NCBI GenBank assembly: GCA_036426205.1 | Contig: CM071573.1 | Span: 74,515,043 to 74,579,042 of the forward strand | Direction of reading: 5' to 3' | DNA length: 64,000 nt | DNA from: Ascaphus truei | Lineage: Eukaryota > Chordata > Amphibia > Anura > Ascaphidae | Part shown: positions 35,497-45,787 of the stretch, one piece after another | How positions within the stretch are numbered: position 1 is the stretch's first letter | Layout of the letters: each line of letters begins with the position of its first letter | Translations under genes and position numbers: made by a program | The notes under the pieces: model-generated | Databases searched by the model: none | Told to the model about the DNA's origin: nothing | The model's input: only the letters and a program-made list of their open reading frames with translations

Positions 35497-35858
35497 TACG
35501 TTTTTGATCTTGTTCGGTCAAGGTGTCAGGCGGCCTTATCTCAAATATATGCGGTTCCCTTGTATTTCTGATTTAGACAAATCACGATATATCACATATA
35601 TTTTGTTTATACAGCTTTAGCGCTTTTTTGCACTCTCTCTCTCTTTTTGTGTGGTATAGTGAACGTGCTGTTGTGTGAACCTACTTCCTTACACTTGCCC
35701 GTGCTGGAGCTGGGGTCCGCCGAACTTCCGCATCTGCAGCGAGGCCCCAGCTCTCTTCCGTTCCCACTGCAGATGCAGACGCTGCGACGGCGGGAGAAGA
35801 GGCTGATCACACTGGCCACCCCTGTCCTACACCCTAAATATTAAAACTTCAGGTAGCG
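35497..35858. other. Unannotated stretch
   Basis: A CTCTCTCTC run at 35635; no other feature. Confidence 0.4.
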
Positions 35859-36073
35859 TAGGGGGGCTCAACTCCAGTCCTCAAGTCCCTTCAACAGGCC
35901 AGGTTTTCAGGATATCCCAGCTTTAGCACAGGTGGCTCAATCAGTCCCTACTTCAGCACAGGTGTTCAGAGGTTCAGTCGCTGATCCTCTGATTGAGCCA
36001 TCTATGCTGAAACTGGGATATCCTGAAAACCTGACCTGTTGGGGAGGTTTGAGGACAGGAGTTGATCACCCCG
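35859..36073. mobile_element. hAT MITE (copy 3) with perfect 8-bp duplication
   Basis: The outer blocks GGGGGGCTCAACTCCAGTCC and the complement of GGACAGGAGTTGATCACCCC pair, as do CAGGTTTTCAGGATATCCCA and the complement of TGGGATATCCTGAAAACCTG. It is flanked by AGGTAGCG at 35851-35858 and 36074-36081. Confidence 0.88.
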
Positions 36074-36081
36074 AGGTAGCG

Positions 36082-38002
36082 TATACCTTCTTGTTTTTTG
36101 GTTTGTTTTTTACAACTACAGCACTGTTGCTAACTGAACATGACATTGCAACCCGGTTCTTGGTTTCCAAGTTTGCGTTCTCCAAGGAAAGGGAGGACAG
36201 TCAGGGACCAGGAGGCACCAGAAAACAAGGCATGCACTATAATGAGATGGAGACGGCAGGTGTGTCACCTTGCTACTGATTTTCTGTGGTTTTGATTGGT
36301 TCAGAGTCCGTCCCACTGATTTTTACAATCCGCATCTACTGTACTTCAATGCAATCTCACTGATAGAAGATACTCTGGACGAAAAGTGGTTAAATCAATT
36401 CAAAACAATGTGCCATTTAAAAATATGTATCTACCTTAAAAGCTGGAGCGTTTCTGAGCTGTCCCAGCATAGAAGGAGTTACGTTACGTACTAAATCACG
36501 CCAAGGGAGAACCCCTAACCCACCCCAATTATGTGCCATATATGTCATTAAGATTACTCAGTGCAGTAACAATAACATCATCGAATTTGACAACTGCACT
36601 TGCCCTCTGTTTGGGCTCGCCTTGTTTTTTAGCCCCATCATTTTTTGCATAGCATGTTTTAACATAAAATACAGAAAGTATCTCAAAGGACAGAGAGCTT
36701 GCCAATGGCAAATACCAGTCCATGTGTGTTAATACGCTTATGAGTATATATTTTGTGGGGCTATGTTATGTGGGGGATCAGGAGATCTGAGTTCCAGCAC
36801 GTTTTATTGAGTTCATAGCAAATTGCTTAGGAATCAGTAAAGAACTTCACATGGTGATTCTAGAAGTAGTCACTGCGCTATGGAATATGTTGGGGCTTTA
36901 CAAATAAACAATGATGATATTATTATTATTATTAGACTGGGGAAGGAATACTAACTGGGAGTGAGGGATACATGTTTTTTTTCTAACATTTCTTTATTTA
37001 AAACTGAATTATTTCTTGTAGTTTAGCTCTAAATTAACTTTTACCCTACAAATACACTACTGAACTGCATTTTGAAATGGGTAATTTTCGCGTTGAAGTT
37101 CGTATACTTTTGCTACATTACTCACTGGGATATTTGATAGTGTTACAATGGGAAGCAATATGTGGTTTACGCTGTGATTTTGTGTGGTTTGAACCTGCGC
37201 CTGACATGCAAGCCCAAATCCCAAAGGGGGCGTGGCTTTCTATTTTTAATGCCCACTGCTGCAGAGAAGGCTATTCTGGACTAACGAGCGATTTACATAG
37301 ACATTTTGGAATGCTAGCTGAGGACAGGACATTTCAAACTGAATATGTGTGCTCTTCAGACAAGCTAGATACACTCAGTAACATGCACGGATTGGATTGG
37401 TAATGATCGTGAAATGTTAACTGGGTCATCGCTAGTTGTGTAGTGCTGGGTTACACTAAGATACAAGTAAATGCATATTATATCACAGTTATCCAATTAT
37501 AAACAAAAAACTTGTTGGAAGAGCAGCATGAGCGCAGAAAAGAGTCAGTGCTTATAATATTGTGCATATGGAGAGTATAATTCATAGGCCTGGTCTCCCA
37601 CTGAGGCACTGACAGAGAAAAAGGAACGTTACAGGCTGCTTCATTCACATTGCAAAGTGTTGCAGTAAGGGGATTAATATTAGCACCAGGCAAATGTAAC
37701 CCCAAAATATATTAATATTTAGTACCAGATGGACCAGCAAAGTCTCAGCATCCTCTGGCAGGGACTGAAGGGGTTAACTTTCAATGTGTGAGAGAAAGAG
37801 ATACTTGCTCAAACCTATTGATGTGATTACTGACTAGAGGGTGCTGTTCAGGATAATGATTGAACCAGACTATATACACTTGGTTCCCTGTATAGCACTC
37901 AAGAACCTCTAAATAAAACAACATTTATTAGATTATACTAAAAATGTGCAGGAAATCAAGTGTAGCTAATTAAAAGGCCCACTATAAACTGGATGCATTG
38001 TG
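36082..38002. other. Unannotated stretch with a LINE/SINE tail relic
   Basis: At 36885-36935 an AGTCACTGCGCTATGGAATA block followed by an ATT repeat looks like an L2-type tail. Otherwise no recognised exon or element. Confidence 0.4.
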
Positions 38003-38556
38003 ATAAACCTTGCAGTGTTGCGCATGGTCGCAGTGTTGCGCATGATCGCAGTGTTGCGCATGGTCGCAGTGTTGAGCATGGTCGCAGTGTTGAGCATGGT
38101 CGCAGTTTTGTTGCTCTCGGTGGTCGCAGTGTTGAGCATGGTCGCAGTGTTGAGCATGGTCGCAGTGTTGCGCATGGTCGCAGTTTTGCGCATGGTCGCA
38201 GTGTTGCGCATGGTCGCAGTGTTGCGCATGGTCGCAGTGTTGAGCATGGTCGCAGTGTTGCCCATGTCACGTGTTGCCGCCTGGGTCCGCAGTGTTGGGC
38301 ATCGGTCGCAGTGTTGAGCATGGTCGCAGTGTTGAGCATGGTCGCAGTGTTGAGCATGGTCGCAGTGTCGCGCATGGTCGCAGTGTCGCGCATGGTCGCA
38401 GTGTCGAGCATGGTCGCAGTGTCGAGCATGGTCGCAGTGTCGAGCATGGTCGCAGTGTTGCGCATGGTCGCAGTGTTGCGCATAGTCGCAGGGTTGAGCA
38501 TGGTCGCAGGGTTGCGCATGGTCGCAGGGTTGCGCATGGTCGCAGTGTTGCACATG
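38003..38556. repeat. 18-bp minisatellite (GCGCATGGTCGCAGTGTT)
   Basis: About 30 units with variants GAGCATGG and GTGTCG, again grouped in runs. Two off-period interruptions occur near 38108 and 38270. Open frames of nearly 200 codons or more on both strands (one reaches 298 codons into flanking DNA) exist only because 18 is divisible by three. Confidence 0.95.
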
Positions 38557-38666
38557 AATAGTGAACTGACAAGTGAATGAATGTGAACGAAAAGAAAGAA
38601 AAGCACGTAAGTGAGGTTTAACAAGAAAAATTGATCATTTATGTCCAAGAGAGGAGATATTGCGAA

Positions 38667-39035
38667 TAGAGAAGGGCAAATCCGCCCAAATCTGTTTCCC
38701 GAATTTTCTTGCATTTTTCCCCCAAAATCTGTTTCGCGGTGTAAAATCCACAAACAGATTTGGTCTACTTTAATCTGCGCGGTTTCATCAAAAACCGCCA
38801 TAGGATACAACCCGTGGACGGATTTGTAGAATCGAATCCGCGGATTTAGCAATTCGTTGGCGGATTCTTAAAAATTGCTGACTCCGCAGATTGGATTCTA
38901 CAAATCCGCGGCGTGTATTGGTAATAATAATGAAAAATCCGCAAACGCGATCGCCCTTTTTCAGATTGATCCGCTGAAATCCGCGGACCAAAGGAACCGG
39001 ACGATCCGCTGCGGATCCAAACTCACCCATCTCTA
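38667..39035. mobile_element. hAT-like MITE, TAGAGAAGGGCAAATCCGC family
   Basis: Left end TAGAGAAGGGCAAATCCGCC, right end the complement of GGATCCAAACTCACCCATCT plus CTA. The inside is full of repeated AATCCGCGG/CCGCGGATT blocks in both orientations. Flanks ATTGCGAA (38659-38666) and ATTTTGAA (39036-39043) match at 6 of 8 bases, as expected for an older hAT copy. Confidence 0.7.
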
Positions 39036-40758
39036 ATTTTGAAGTGAAAACACAAGTGCCACACTGTGCTGGTGTCTTCCACCCAAATAGTGGTCAATAC
39101 CCTCTGTATGGCCTCAATATCAAACTAAATGCTAAGTTTGGAGAGACTCCTCACACTGAGCTGGTCCCTGTGTCACAGCTAGTGACGTCAGAATGGCCTC
39201 TAATCAATATACCATGAAGCTATCTTTCCCCATGTCGGTGAAGGTTTCAGCTCTATGTATGTGTGCTTTTCACTGTAACTGACTATGCTTAATTAATTTC
39301 TCTTCAATATTTTAAAACTTGCGGCTTATCTCTCAGACTCTGTAATAAAACCATGTGCCAGCAGTTTATTATTCCATATTTTAGCATCTAAAAGAATCTT
39401 GCAAAGACGGTGCAGAAAACGGATACTGCACCTTCTAAAAGTGATATCTCATCATATTATATGTGCCTTTTGTCATCAGGGCCAGCAATGTGTGACTTCG
39501 GGTTATTAGTTTGATGTTAGGTGAGATTTCACTTTTCTAGACAACAATTCTTCCAGTTTGGGATTGTGATGAGTATGACCCAATGCCTCTAGTCCGAAAG
39601 TATGCGCCTAACACATCACACCTCATGGAGACAGTATGAGAGGACATGGGAGAACATCACGCATTGCCAAACATTCCTCCATGTACAAATATAGCCTGGA
39701 GAAATAAATATCTTCCACCACTGGCAGTGACGAGAAGCTCATTACGTCCTGTGTAAGTGGATAGTTGGTCTACAGTATATACACCACCGGCTAATTAAAT
39801 TGTAGGATAAAGCAGCACTGCTGCCTTGTTGGCTATGTTACCAAGTAAGATGCCCATCATGAATAGAAGAACATCATCTTAATATTAACTACGTATTATT
39901 CGATCCCTCTTGGGATTCCTGTTAGAGGTAGGTTTTGGTAACTGAATTAACTTAGTGGAACATGGCTTCAGCTTAGATAAAAATATTAAATGGTAACATG
40001 CGAATTGATGCTAGGACACAGTTGAATGCAGAGATAGATTCAGTGTATCCATAGATTGTATTTAGCAAACCCTAGAAACAGCAAACGGGGCAAAACTTAT
40101 GGGAATCAATACGGCAGCACCTGCAGCTGCACCACCTTCATCTCAAAGTTGAAGAATGTTTCCTTTTAGAAATCTGGCAGAGTTCTTTGTCGTTGTTGTT
40201 GCCACCGTTTTGTAGCTAGGAAACCTTAATAAACAGATCTCCGTGCCATGAAGAGACACCTGTAAGATAATAGGGTCTGTGAGCTTTGCTGAAGGGAACA
40301 GGCAGATTGTTCAGTATCACAGGAATGCTTTACAGTTGATCACCAAATTAGGGGAAGTTTCCATATAGGGGAAGTTTCCACATAGGGGAAGCTTCCATGG
40401 AGCGTGACGTTGGGCGAAGTTATTAGAAGAATCTTTCTGTGTAATATTATTATGGGTAGTGCCAACGGCTGCATCTTTTTTGTTGCCTCATTTACATTTG
40501 CTAATGAAGCATCTGCAAATTAGCACAACCGAAAATGTTTACACTGAACTAATTAAACTTGCACCAATTGAATTATCTGGATAAATATCCCCAAATGAGT
40601 CTGCTTATTTTTGTTTTTTATTTTTTAGGCCCTAATACAGAGCTCTTAAATACATTGAATCTGACTTTCAATTATAACAACAATAAACCATTTCATGTTG
40701 TGTTCAATGACCTGTTTTTTCTATGCAGCGTCCATGTCTCTCTCAGGGCTGGGGCGTC
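39036..40758. other. Unannotated stretch
   Basis: Around 40070-40240 there may be a decayed CTCCTGGCTG-family repeat (GCAAACGGGGCAAAACTTAT and GCCACCGTTTTGTAGCTAGG). No exon recognised. Confidence 0.4.
40351..40396. repeat. 17-bp direct repeat, about 2.7 units
   Basis: GGGGAAGTTTCCATATA, then GGGGAAGTTTCCACATA, then GGGGAAGCTTCCATGG. Each unit carries a GGAAGTTTCC inverted core. Confidence 0.8.
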
Positions 40759-40932
40759 TTTAAGCCATCGCAGACAAAGACGTTTGGGTAAAAGAATTGT
40801 ACCCGATTTACTAAAACAAAAACTCCCATTGCTTTCAATGTGATCCCTTTACCTTAATAACTCTGGTGCTGTTTGTTTGCACGGACTTTGCTCTAGTTGT
40901 GAAGGTGGAAGGCTTTGATTAATAGACCCCAA
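40759..40932. mobile_element. Short dispersed palindromic repeat (CTCCTGGCTG family)
   Basis: GTACCCGATTTACTAAAAC, CATTGCTTTCAATGTGATCC and the right half through TTTGATTAATAGACCCC match the other copies. It is slightly truncated on the left. Confidence 0.5.
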
Positions 40933-41742
40933 AGACTTTTCTAACACTCGTATAGCATCACCTGATTCACTGGACAGTACTATTTCTTAACTTAAAGCTA
41001 TGGGGATATGTTGTTCCAGTAAGAACGTCACACACTGTGATAGCTTTTGTAAGCCCAGAAAGATATCAGTTTGGGACCATGTTGTACTACTCGTATGCAT
41101 AAAAGTTTCATATGCGGCATATGAACCCCTTCATTGCTAGAAACACGGACATGGTTGCATTGTTGCTGAACCGTCTGGCAGCTGAGGTTATATTGCTATG
41201 ATGAATGAAAATAGAACAGAACGGACAGCACCAATTTACAGTCTAAGTATTTTTTTGGTTTTATGTACAGATTGCATTGCACATAATAATTTTTTGTGCC
41301 TAAAAAATGACATCTATAAGTTCATACAAAGGCAACACAACGTTAGAAGGCGAACTCTGTATGGCCTTGAAAGTTCCCGTGCAGCGGCCATCTTTAATGC
41401 ATTCCCCGTCTTGGTAAAAAAATATCTCTGTTCAATAGATAATTGTTCCTTCCCTTGTTATGTGCATCATTTGTTATATGTTACAATAAAAGACACATTG
41501 ATGATTTTTTATTAACTGGTGCTTGTGAAGGGAAGTAAAGGCCTGGAGGCCATGCAGAAATAATTATACCCATATCTGTGCATTGATTTGTACAATTTGA
41601 CTCTGGAAAGAGAACATACTGTACATATGAACTGAGCTTCTGTCCTGTGACTCCAGGCTCCTTTGTGTAAGATGGATCTGTAGAGTTCACTGTGGCAAAG
41701 GGCTGTCAGTACAGGAAGTGCATATGATACTTACTCGGGTCA

Positions 41743-41744
<2 letters not shown>
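40933..41744. other. Unannotated stretch
   Basis: No recognised exon or element. Confidence 0.4.
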
Positions 41745-41809
<65 letters not shown>

Positions 41810-41812
41810 CAG
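41745..41812. repeat. GT then TA microsatellite
   Basis: A TG run is followed directly by a TATA run. Confidence 0.95.
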
Positions 41813-42150
41813 CTACACACCTTAGTCCGAAAGGTAATGTGCTTTTTTTTGTGAACTGCTTTTTCTGTTTCATCTATCATTTAATTCATTGGGAAATACT
41901 TAAGCAGTTCGCTGTGATTCAACAGCAGACACAGACTCGGGACTGCACATCTACCGGGGATTATATTTTCCAAGATGGCCGCCCGCTGGTGATGAGCGAC
42001 CACATGATTAGCACGAGTTACACGTTCTTGTTTGTGGGTGTGGGAGCACTAGAGATCAGGCATTCACCTGTTTGGTAGCACTGTATACACATCCCCTTGA
42101 TAAAGAGCCCTCTGTGGGTTCGAAATGTCAGTTATATGTGATGTTCTTAA

Positions 42151-42938
42151 TGTAGCGGTCATGTAAAATGCCTACAGTCATCTCTCCTGTTGGCAGTAAG
42201 GCCTGGTAAGTGTGGGCATGCCAGCAGTAATTATGGAGGTTTGCCCTCACACCCTGGTGGGGTGCCCTGTGTATGGATGGGACTGGTCACATGCTCTGAC
42301 TCCATGGTTAGTGATGTCAGAGGTGTGTCAGCCTCAGAAGTTACATAAGGCACAGCACTGTGTCTAAAAGTGAGTTCTAGTGCTAGTTAGTTGAGGAAGG
42401 AGTTCAAGTTCTGCCAGAGTGTTAGTTATGTTATAGTAACTCCAGAGGAGACTGTGTCCAGGGACCTGGCACAGGGCCGTGATCCCTGCGGGGATAGGGA
42501 ATCCCTATTAAGGAGAGTATCACCTCAGAAGGGAAGCAGAGTGAATAATCATGAGAGGCTAGATCTCAACTGCGAGGGGCAGCTAGCCCACATCACTCAA
42601 TAAAGATGTGTTCATTCAGAAACCCTCTCGTGTACATGTGTGGAATGAGTGTACAGAGAGGAGCACCACGGAGGAGTTCCTCAACAGGATCATCCCCTTG
42701 CGGACGCAGGGACCCTGATGAGGTGGAGGCGCTGCACTGGAACTAGGTGAGACTCAGCACACTACCTCAGCTGCCTGTCTGGATGGGTCCTCCCCACACA
42801 CCATCATGCGGGAGACTCAGGAGTCCTGTTGCCAACAGGTGCACCACCAGACACTACCACACTGTAATGGGGGCCGGTTAGACCACAGGGGCCAATGTGA
42901 GATTGGGTGGGTCAGGCCGGGCCAGAAATACCGTTACA
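42151..42938 (+). mobile_element. Solo LTR with TTAA (4-bp) target duplication
   Basis: A 788-bp segment starts TGTAGCGG and ends CCGTTACA, flanked by TTAA at 42147-42150 and 42939-42942. On the + strand it has an AATAAAG signal near 42599 and, past it, a GGTGGAGGCGCTGCACTGG block also found in the 52-60 kb gypsy LTR and in the LTR ending at 13573. That supports the strand and a shared family. The 42780-42895 part matches the complement of 7210-7360. No internal retrotransposon sequence adjoins it. Confidence 0.75.
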
Positions 42939-43014
42939 TTAACAATATAATTTTTTTGAAAACCTACCTTCTGAGTGCTGTCTCTACCTTGTCGTTAGTC
43001 TGGATGGTAACATA

Positions 43015-43017
<3 letters not shown>

Positions 43018-43059
<42 letters not shown>

Positions 43060-43085
43060 ATATATATTTATATATATATTTATAG
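43018..43085. repeat. CT then TA microsatellite
   Basis: A TCTC run of about 36 bases is followed by ATATATAT. Confidence 0.95.
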
Positions 43086-43379
43086 ATAATAGTGAAAGTG
43101 CATGTGTTTTGAGGGTGAGTGTTCCCTTTTTTCAGCTCAAACATTCCTTTCTAAGTGGCACACTTCCTTTAAAACCAATCCAAAGACACAGGTGCCTATT
43201 AATATTTATAGCTGTGATCTAATTCCTACGGAAGTAACTCAAACCTGTTATTGATATGTGTTGTTACCTTGACAGATTCACTCTTAAACCTCTGTTATGT
43301 AGTTCACTTTGCAGGATAACACTGGCCAAAAAAAAGAAAATAATTTCAGATTTTGCTACATACAGTACATATGTAGACA

Positions 43380-44060
43380 AAAGGATCAAGCGCAAATACC
43401 GTGTTGAATAGAATAAATTTGAACCAAGTGAACACACTGGTGAAAAATTGGGTATAAATACTGTCCTTTGATTAGTGCCGCTCCTGGGATAGACTCAATC
43501 CAGGACCATAAATGATAGTGAAAACAGAGGGTCAGGAGCGCACTCACATCAAAAGGGTACTTAAAAAACAAGGGACGGAAAACACACATATAGTGCAAAA
43601 GAGTATGATGATAGTTTGTGTAGAATAATAAATATTTCACTCACATTTCAGTGAGCGGTAGAGGCTTTGTGGTTATTTGGTGTGACCACCTCATAAGATG
43701 TTTCAGGGATGATGTCCGTCAGGAACGTGGGGAGGAGAATCCCATAACATGAAAAGTAGAGGACACAAGAAATAGTGCAGATAGTTTTATGACATGAAAA
43801 GTTAAAAAAAAAAAAGTGATAAACTCACAAACATAAGTCGGGTTCAAATATTGGGACAACCCTGGGTCAGACAATGACAAGTCCAGCACTCCCTCCTTCG
43901 CTGGGGATCCACCCGTGGCGGACGTCCACGATGGAGTTTTGCAGGGAAGGAATCCTTTGCTGAAAGTTCCTCAAGGTACACCAAGGCTTGAAAGTCCTTC
44001 TCTAGTTTGTGCTTGTTCGCCCTACGAGTTTCGGTCTTATCAGAACTTCATCAGGGGTAC
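43380..44060 (-). mobile_element. Unclassified element ending in a hammerhead-like hairpin
   Basis: A non-coding unit of about 680 bases, starting near GACAAAAGGATCAAGCGC. The terminal hairpin at 44022-44058, read on the minus strand, is CCCTGATGAAG, a stem-loop, then CCGAAACTCGTAGGG. The same hairpin type closes or centres the elements at 45788 and 47241. The left border is a guess. Class is unknown; see the hairpin finding. Confidence 0.4.
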
Positions 44061-44546
44061 ATACATGTATGGCATTCTCTGTGACTTTCAATTGAAAATA
44101 CCACTTGTGAGCACATTCACGCCTGTGATAGGTCTGCAACTTTGTCCTTCCCTATTATCTCTTAGCATACAGTGCTTACACTGCAGCAAGGGATTCTGGG
44201 AAATGACATGCACATATGCACATGAGCACACAGTGTCACCTTTTGCTTTAAATGCATTTTGACATAGACCCCTCCCTTCTCCCCCACTATAAGCCTTCAG
44301 ATGTAATATTCATTCCGACTCCCCATATTCACACACTTTAGACGTTTTACCGCAAATTTCAAATCAGCAAAATGACTCGGTTGTGTCTGAATTTCTTTGG
44401 CAAATGGAATCACATCAGAAAAAATCCATGTAATTTACAAAATATTTTGTATTGGTAACAACTGTACAGAGCTCTTGTGTTAATCCACTGGAAATTAGCA
44501 CTACTGCCAAAGGAATCTAGTTTTTGTACGAGCAATATCTCCTCCA
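44061..44546. other. Unannotated stretch
   Basis: Contains GGGATTCTGGGAAATGACAT at about 44190, also present at 14110, so part of a dispersed repeat. Nothing else recognised. Confidence 0.35.
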
Positions 44547-45153
44547 CAGCGTGCCCTCGTGCACCAGGAGGGGGACAACAAGGCCCCAGTGCGCCGGGAA
44601 TACCGAGCGGCGGTGGCCATGGAGGGGGGGCTGACCTACCTCAGTCAGGACCAAGCTCACACAGCGGATGAAGAACTTTTCAATGAATACAAGTTCTGGG
44701 TGGATCAGCTGATGGAACTAGCTGGGCTCAGCTGTGCCACCGCTATATCCAAGGTCTATCCAATCAGCGCGCATTCACTTCTACCTTGCCCACATTGCTG
44801 GTGGTGTACGGCCCTGGAAACAATGGTGGAGATGGTATTGCGTGCGCCAGACACTTGAAGATGTTTGGATATGAACCAGTCATATTTTACCCAAAGCGTC
44901 CCAACAAGACACTGTTTGAAAACCTAACCCCACAATGCAAGAAAATGGACATCCCCTTCCTCTCGGAATTTCCACAAAAGGTAGAAGTGATTGATGCAGC
45001 CTATAACTTGGGCGTTGATGACATTTTTGGATTCAGGGGCTGTGTGAAAACCCTTTGGGAACATCCTCAGCAACTTAAAATGTGTTTCCATACCCATCAC
45101 CAATGTGGACATCCCGTCAGCTTGGGATGTGGAGATCGGGAATCAGCACACAG
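44547..45153 (+). pseudogene. naxe: NAXE retropseudogene (NAD(P)HX epimerase), truncated and frameshifted
   Basis: NAXE epimerises damaged NADHX/NADPHX in the nicotinamide-nucleotide repair pathway, mainly in mitochondria. The copy reads in one frame from 44559 through the N-terminal part of the YjeF_N fold ([38 protein letters not shown]). It shifts frame between about 44765 and 44786, continues with [12 protein letters not shown] (the nucleotide-binding GNNGGDG motif), [18 protein letters not shown] and [12 protein letters not shown] up to DDIFGF, and shifts again near 45051 before the NVDIPS region. Two residues are missing after DDIFGF. The last part of the domain is absent. The multi-exon coding sequence is continuous without introns, so it came from mRNA. 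An A-rich stretch lies at 45270-45296. Confidence 0.88.
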
Positions 45154-45772
45154 CCAGGAAGCAGCATGTATGAATAGCTGTGTTCCCAGAACTGTCATCT
45201 GTTTGAATCAAATGAAAATTCTCTCCTCCATGCTACTGCTGCTGATGTATTCTGTCAAGGGTTTACACAAAGAAAAAAAAGTAAATTAAATAAATTGTTA
45301 GAATAATTTCACCCTATTCCTTGTTTATAAAGATTCCAATATATCAGAAGATTTTTGTTCAGCAGACAAAGTTATAGTTTATTCCTATAGCATTACTTAC
45401 AGATGGAAGTTCAATCAATGATTGCACAAACATGTGCTCTCTCAGATGGTAATGATAGAACAAAGAGAGAGAGAGAAACTGTTGTCTCTCACATGCAGCT
45501 AAGATGTTCCTTGCAGAGAGAGGTGAGAGAGAGAATCAAGATACAACTGTATTTATTGATCACTAACTCTGCCCCCTTTCTCCTCGTGCTCTCTCTAACA
45601 AAGAACTTTACCCATGTCAGACTAGGTCTGAAACGCAATCTCTAAGTGGGGCGGTTTAGCTGGGACAGTCCCGTTTTTTCAGGCTCTGTCCTTGTTTTCT
45701 GTGCCGCTGCCTAGCGCCAACTGCGCATGCGCGATCGGCCCTTCCTGGCTGCTCGTTCGCATGCGTGATTGG
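45154..45772. other. Unannotated stretch
   Basis: From about 45700 it becomes a GC-rich ATGCGCGATCGGC-type sequence that continues after the foldback insertion at 47027; it is the insertion target. Confidence 0.45.
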
Positions 45773-45787
45773 CACTTGCTGACTATG

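Noticed and set aside
37956..38852. 298-codon open frame on the minus strand, and nearly 200-codon frames on both strands
   Set aside because: They lie mainly in the 18-bp minisatellite at 38003-38556, whose period is a multiple of three and keeps frames open. No domain, start context or splice sites.
45061..45289. C-terminal continuation of the NAXE frame to the stop codon at 45289
   Set aside because: After the frameshift near 45051 this frame no longer resembles NAXE; the similarity continues in another frame and ends near 45153.
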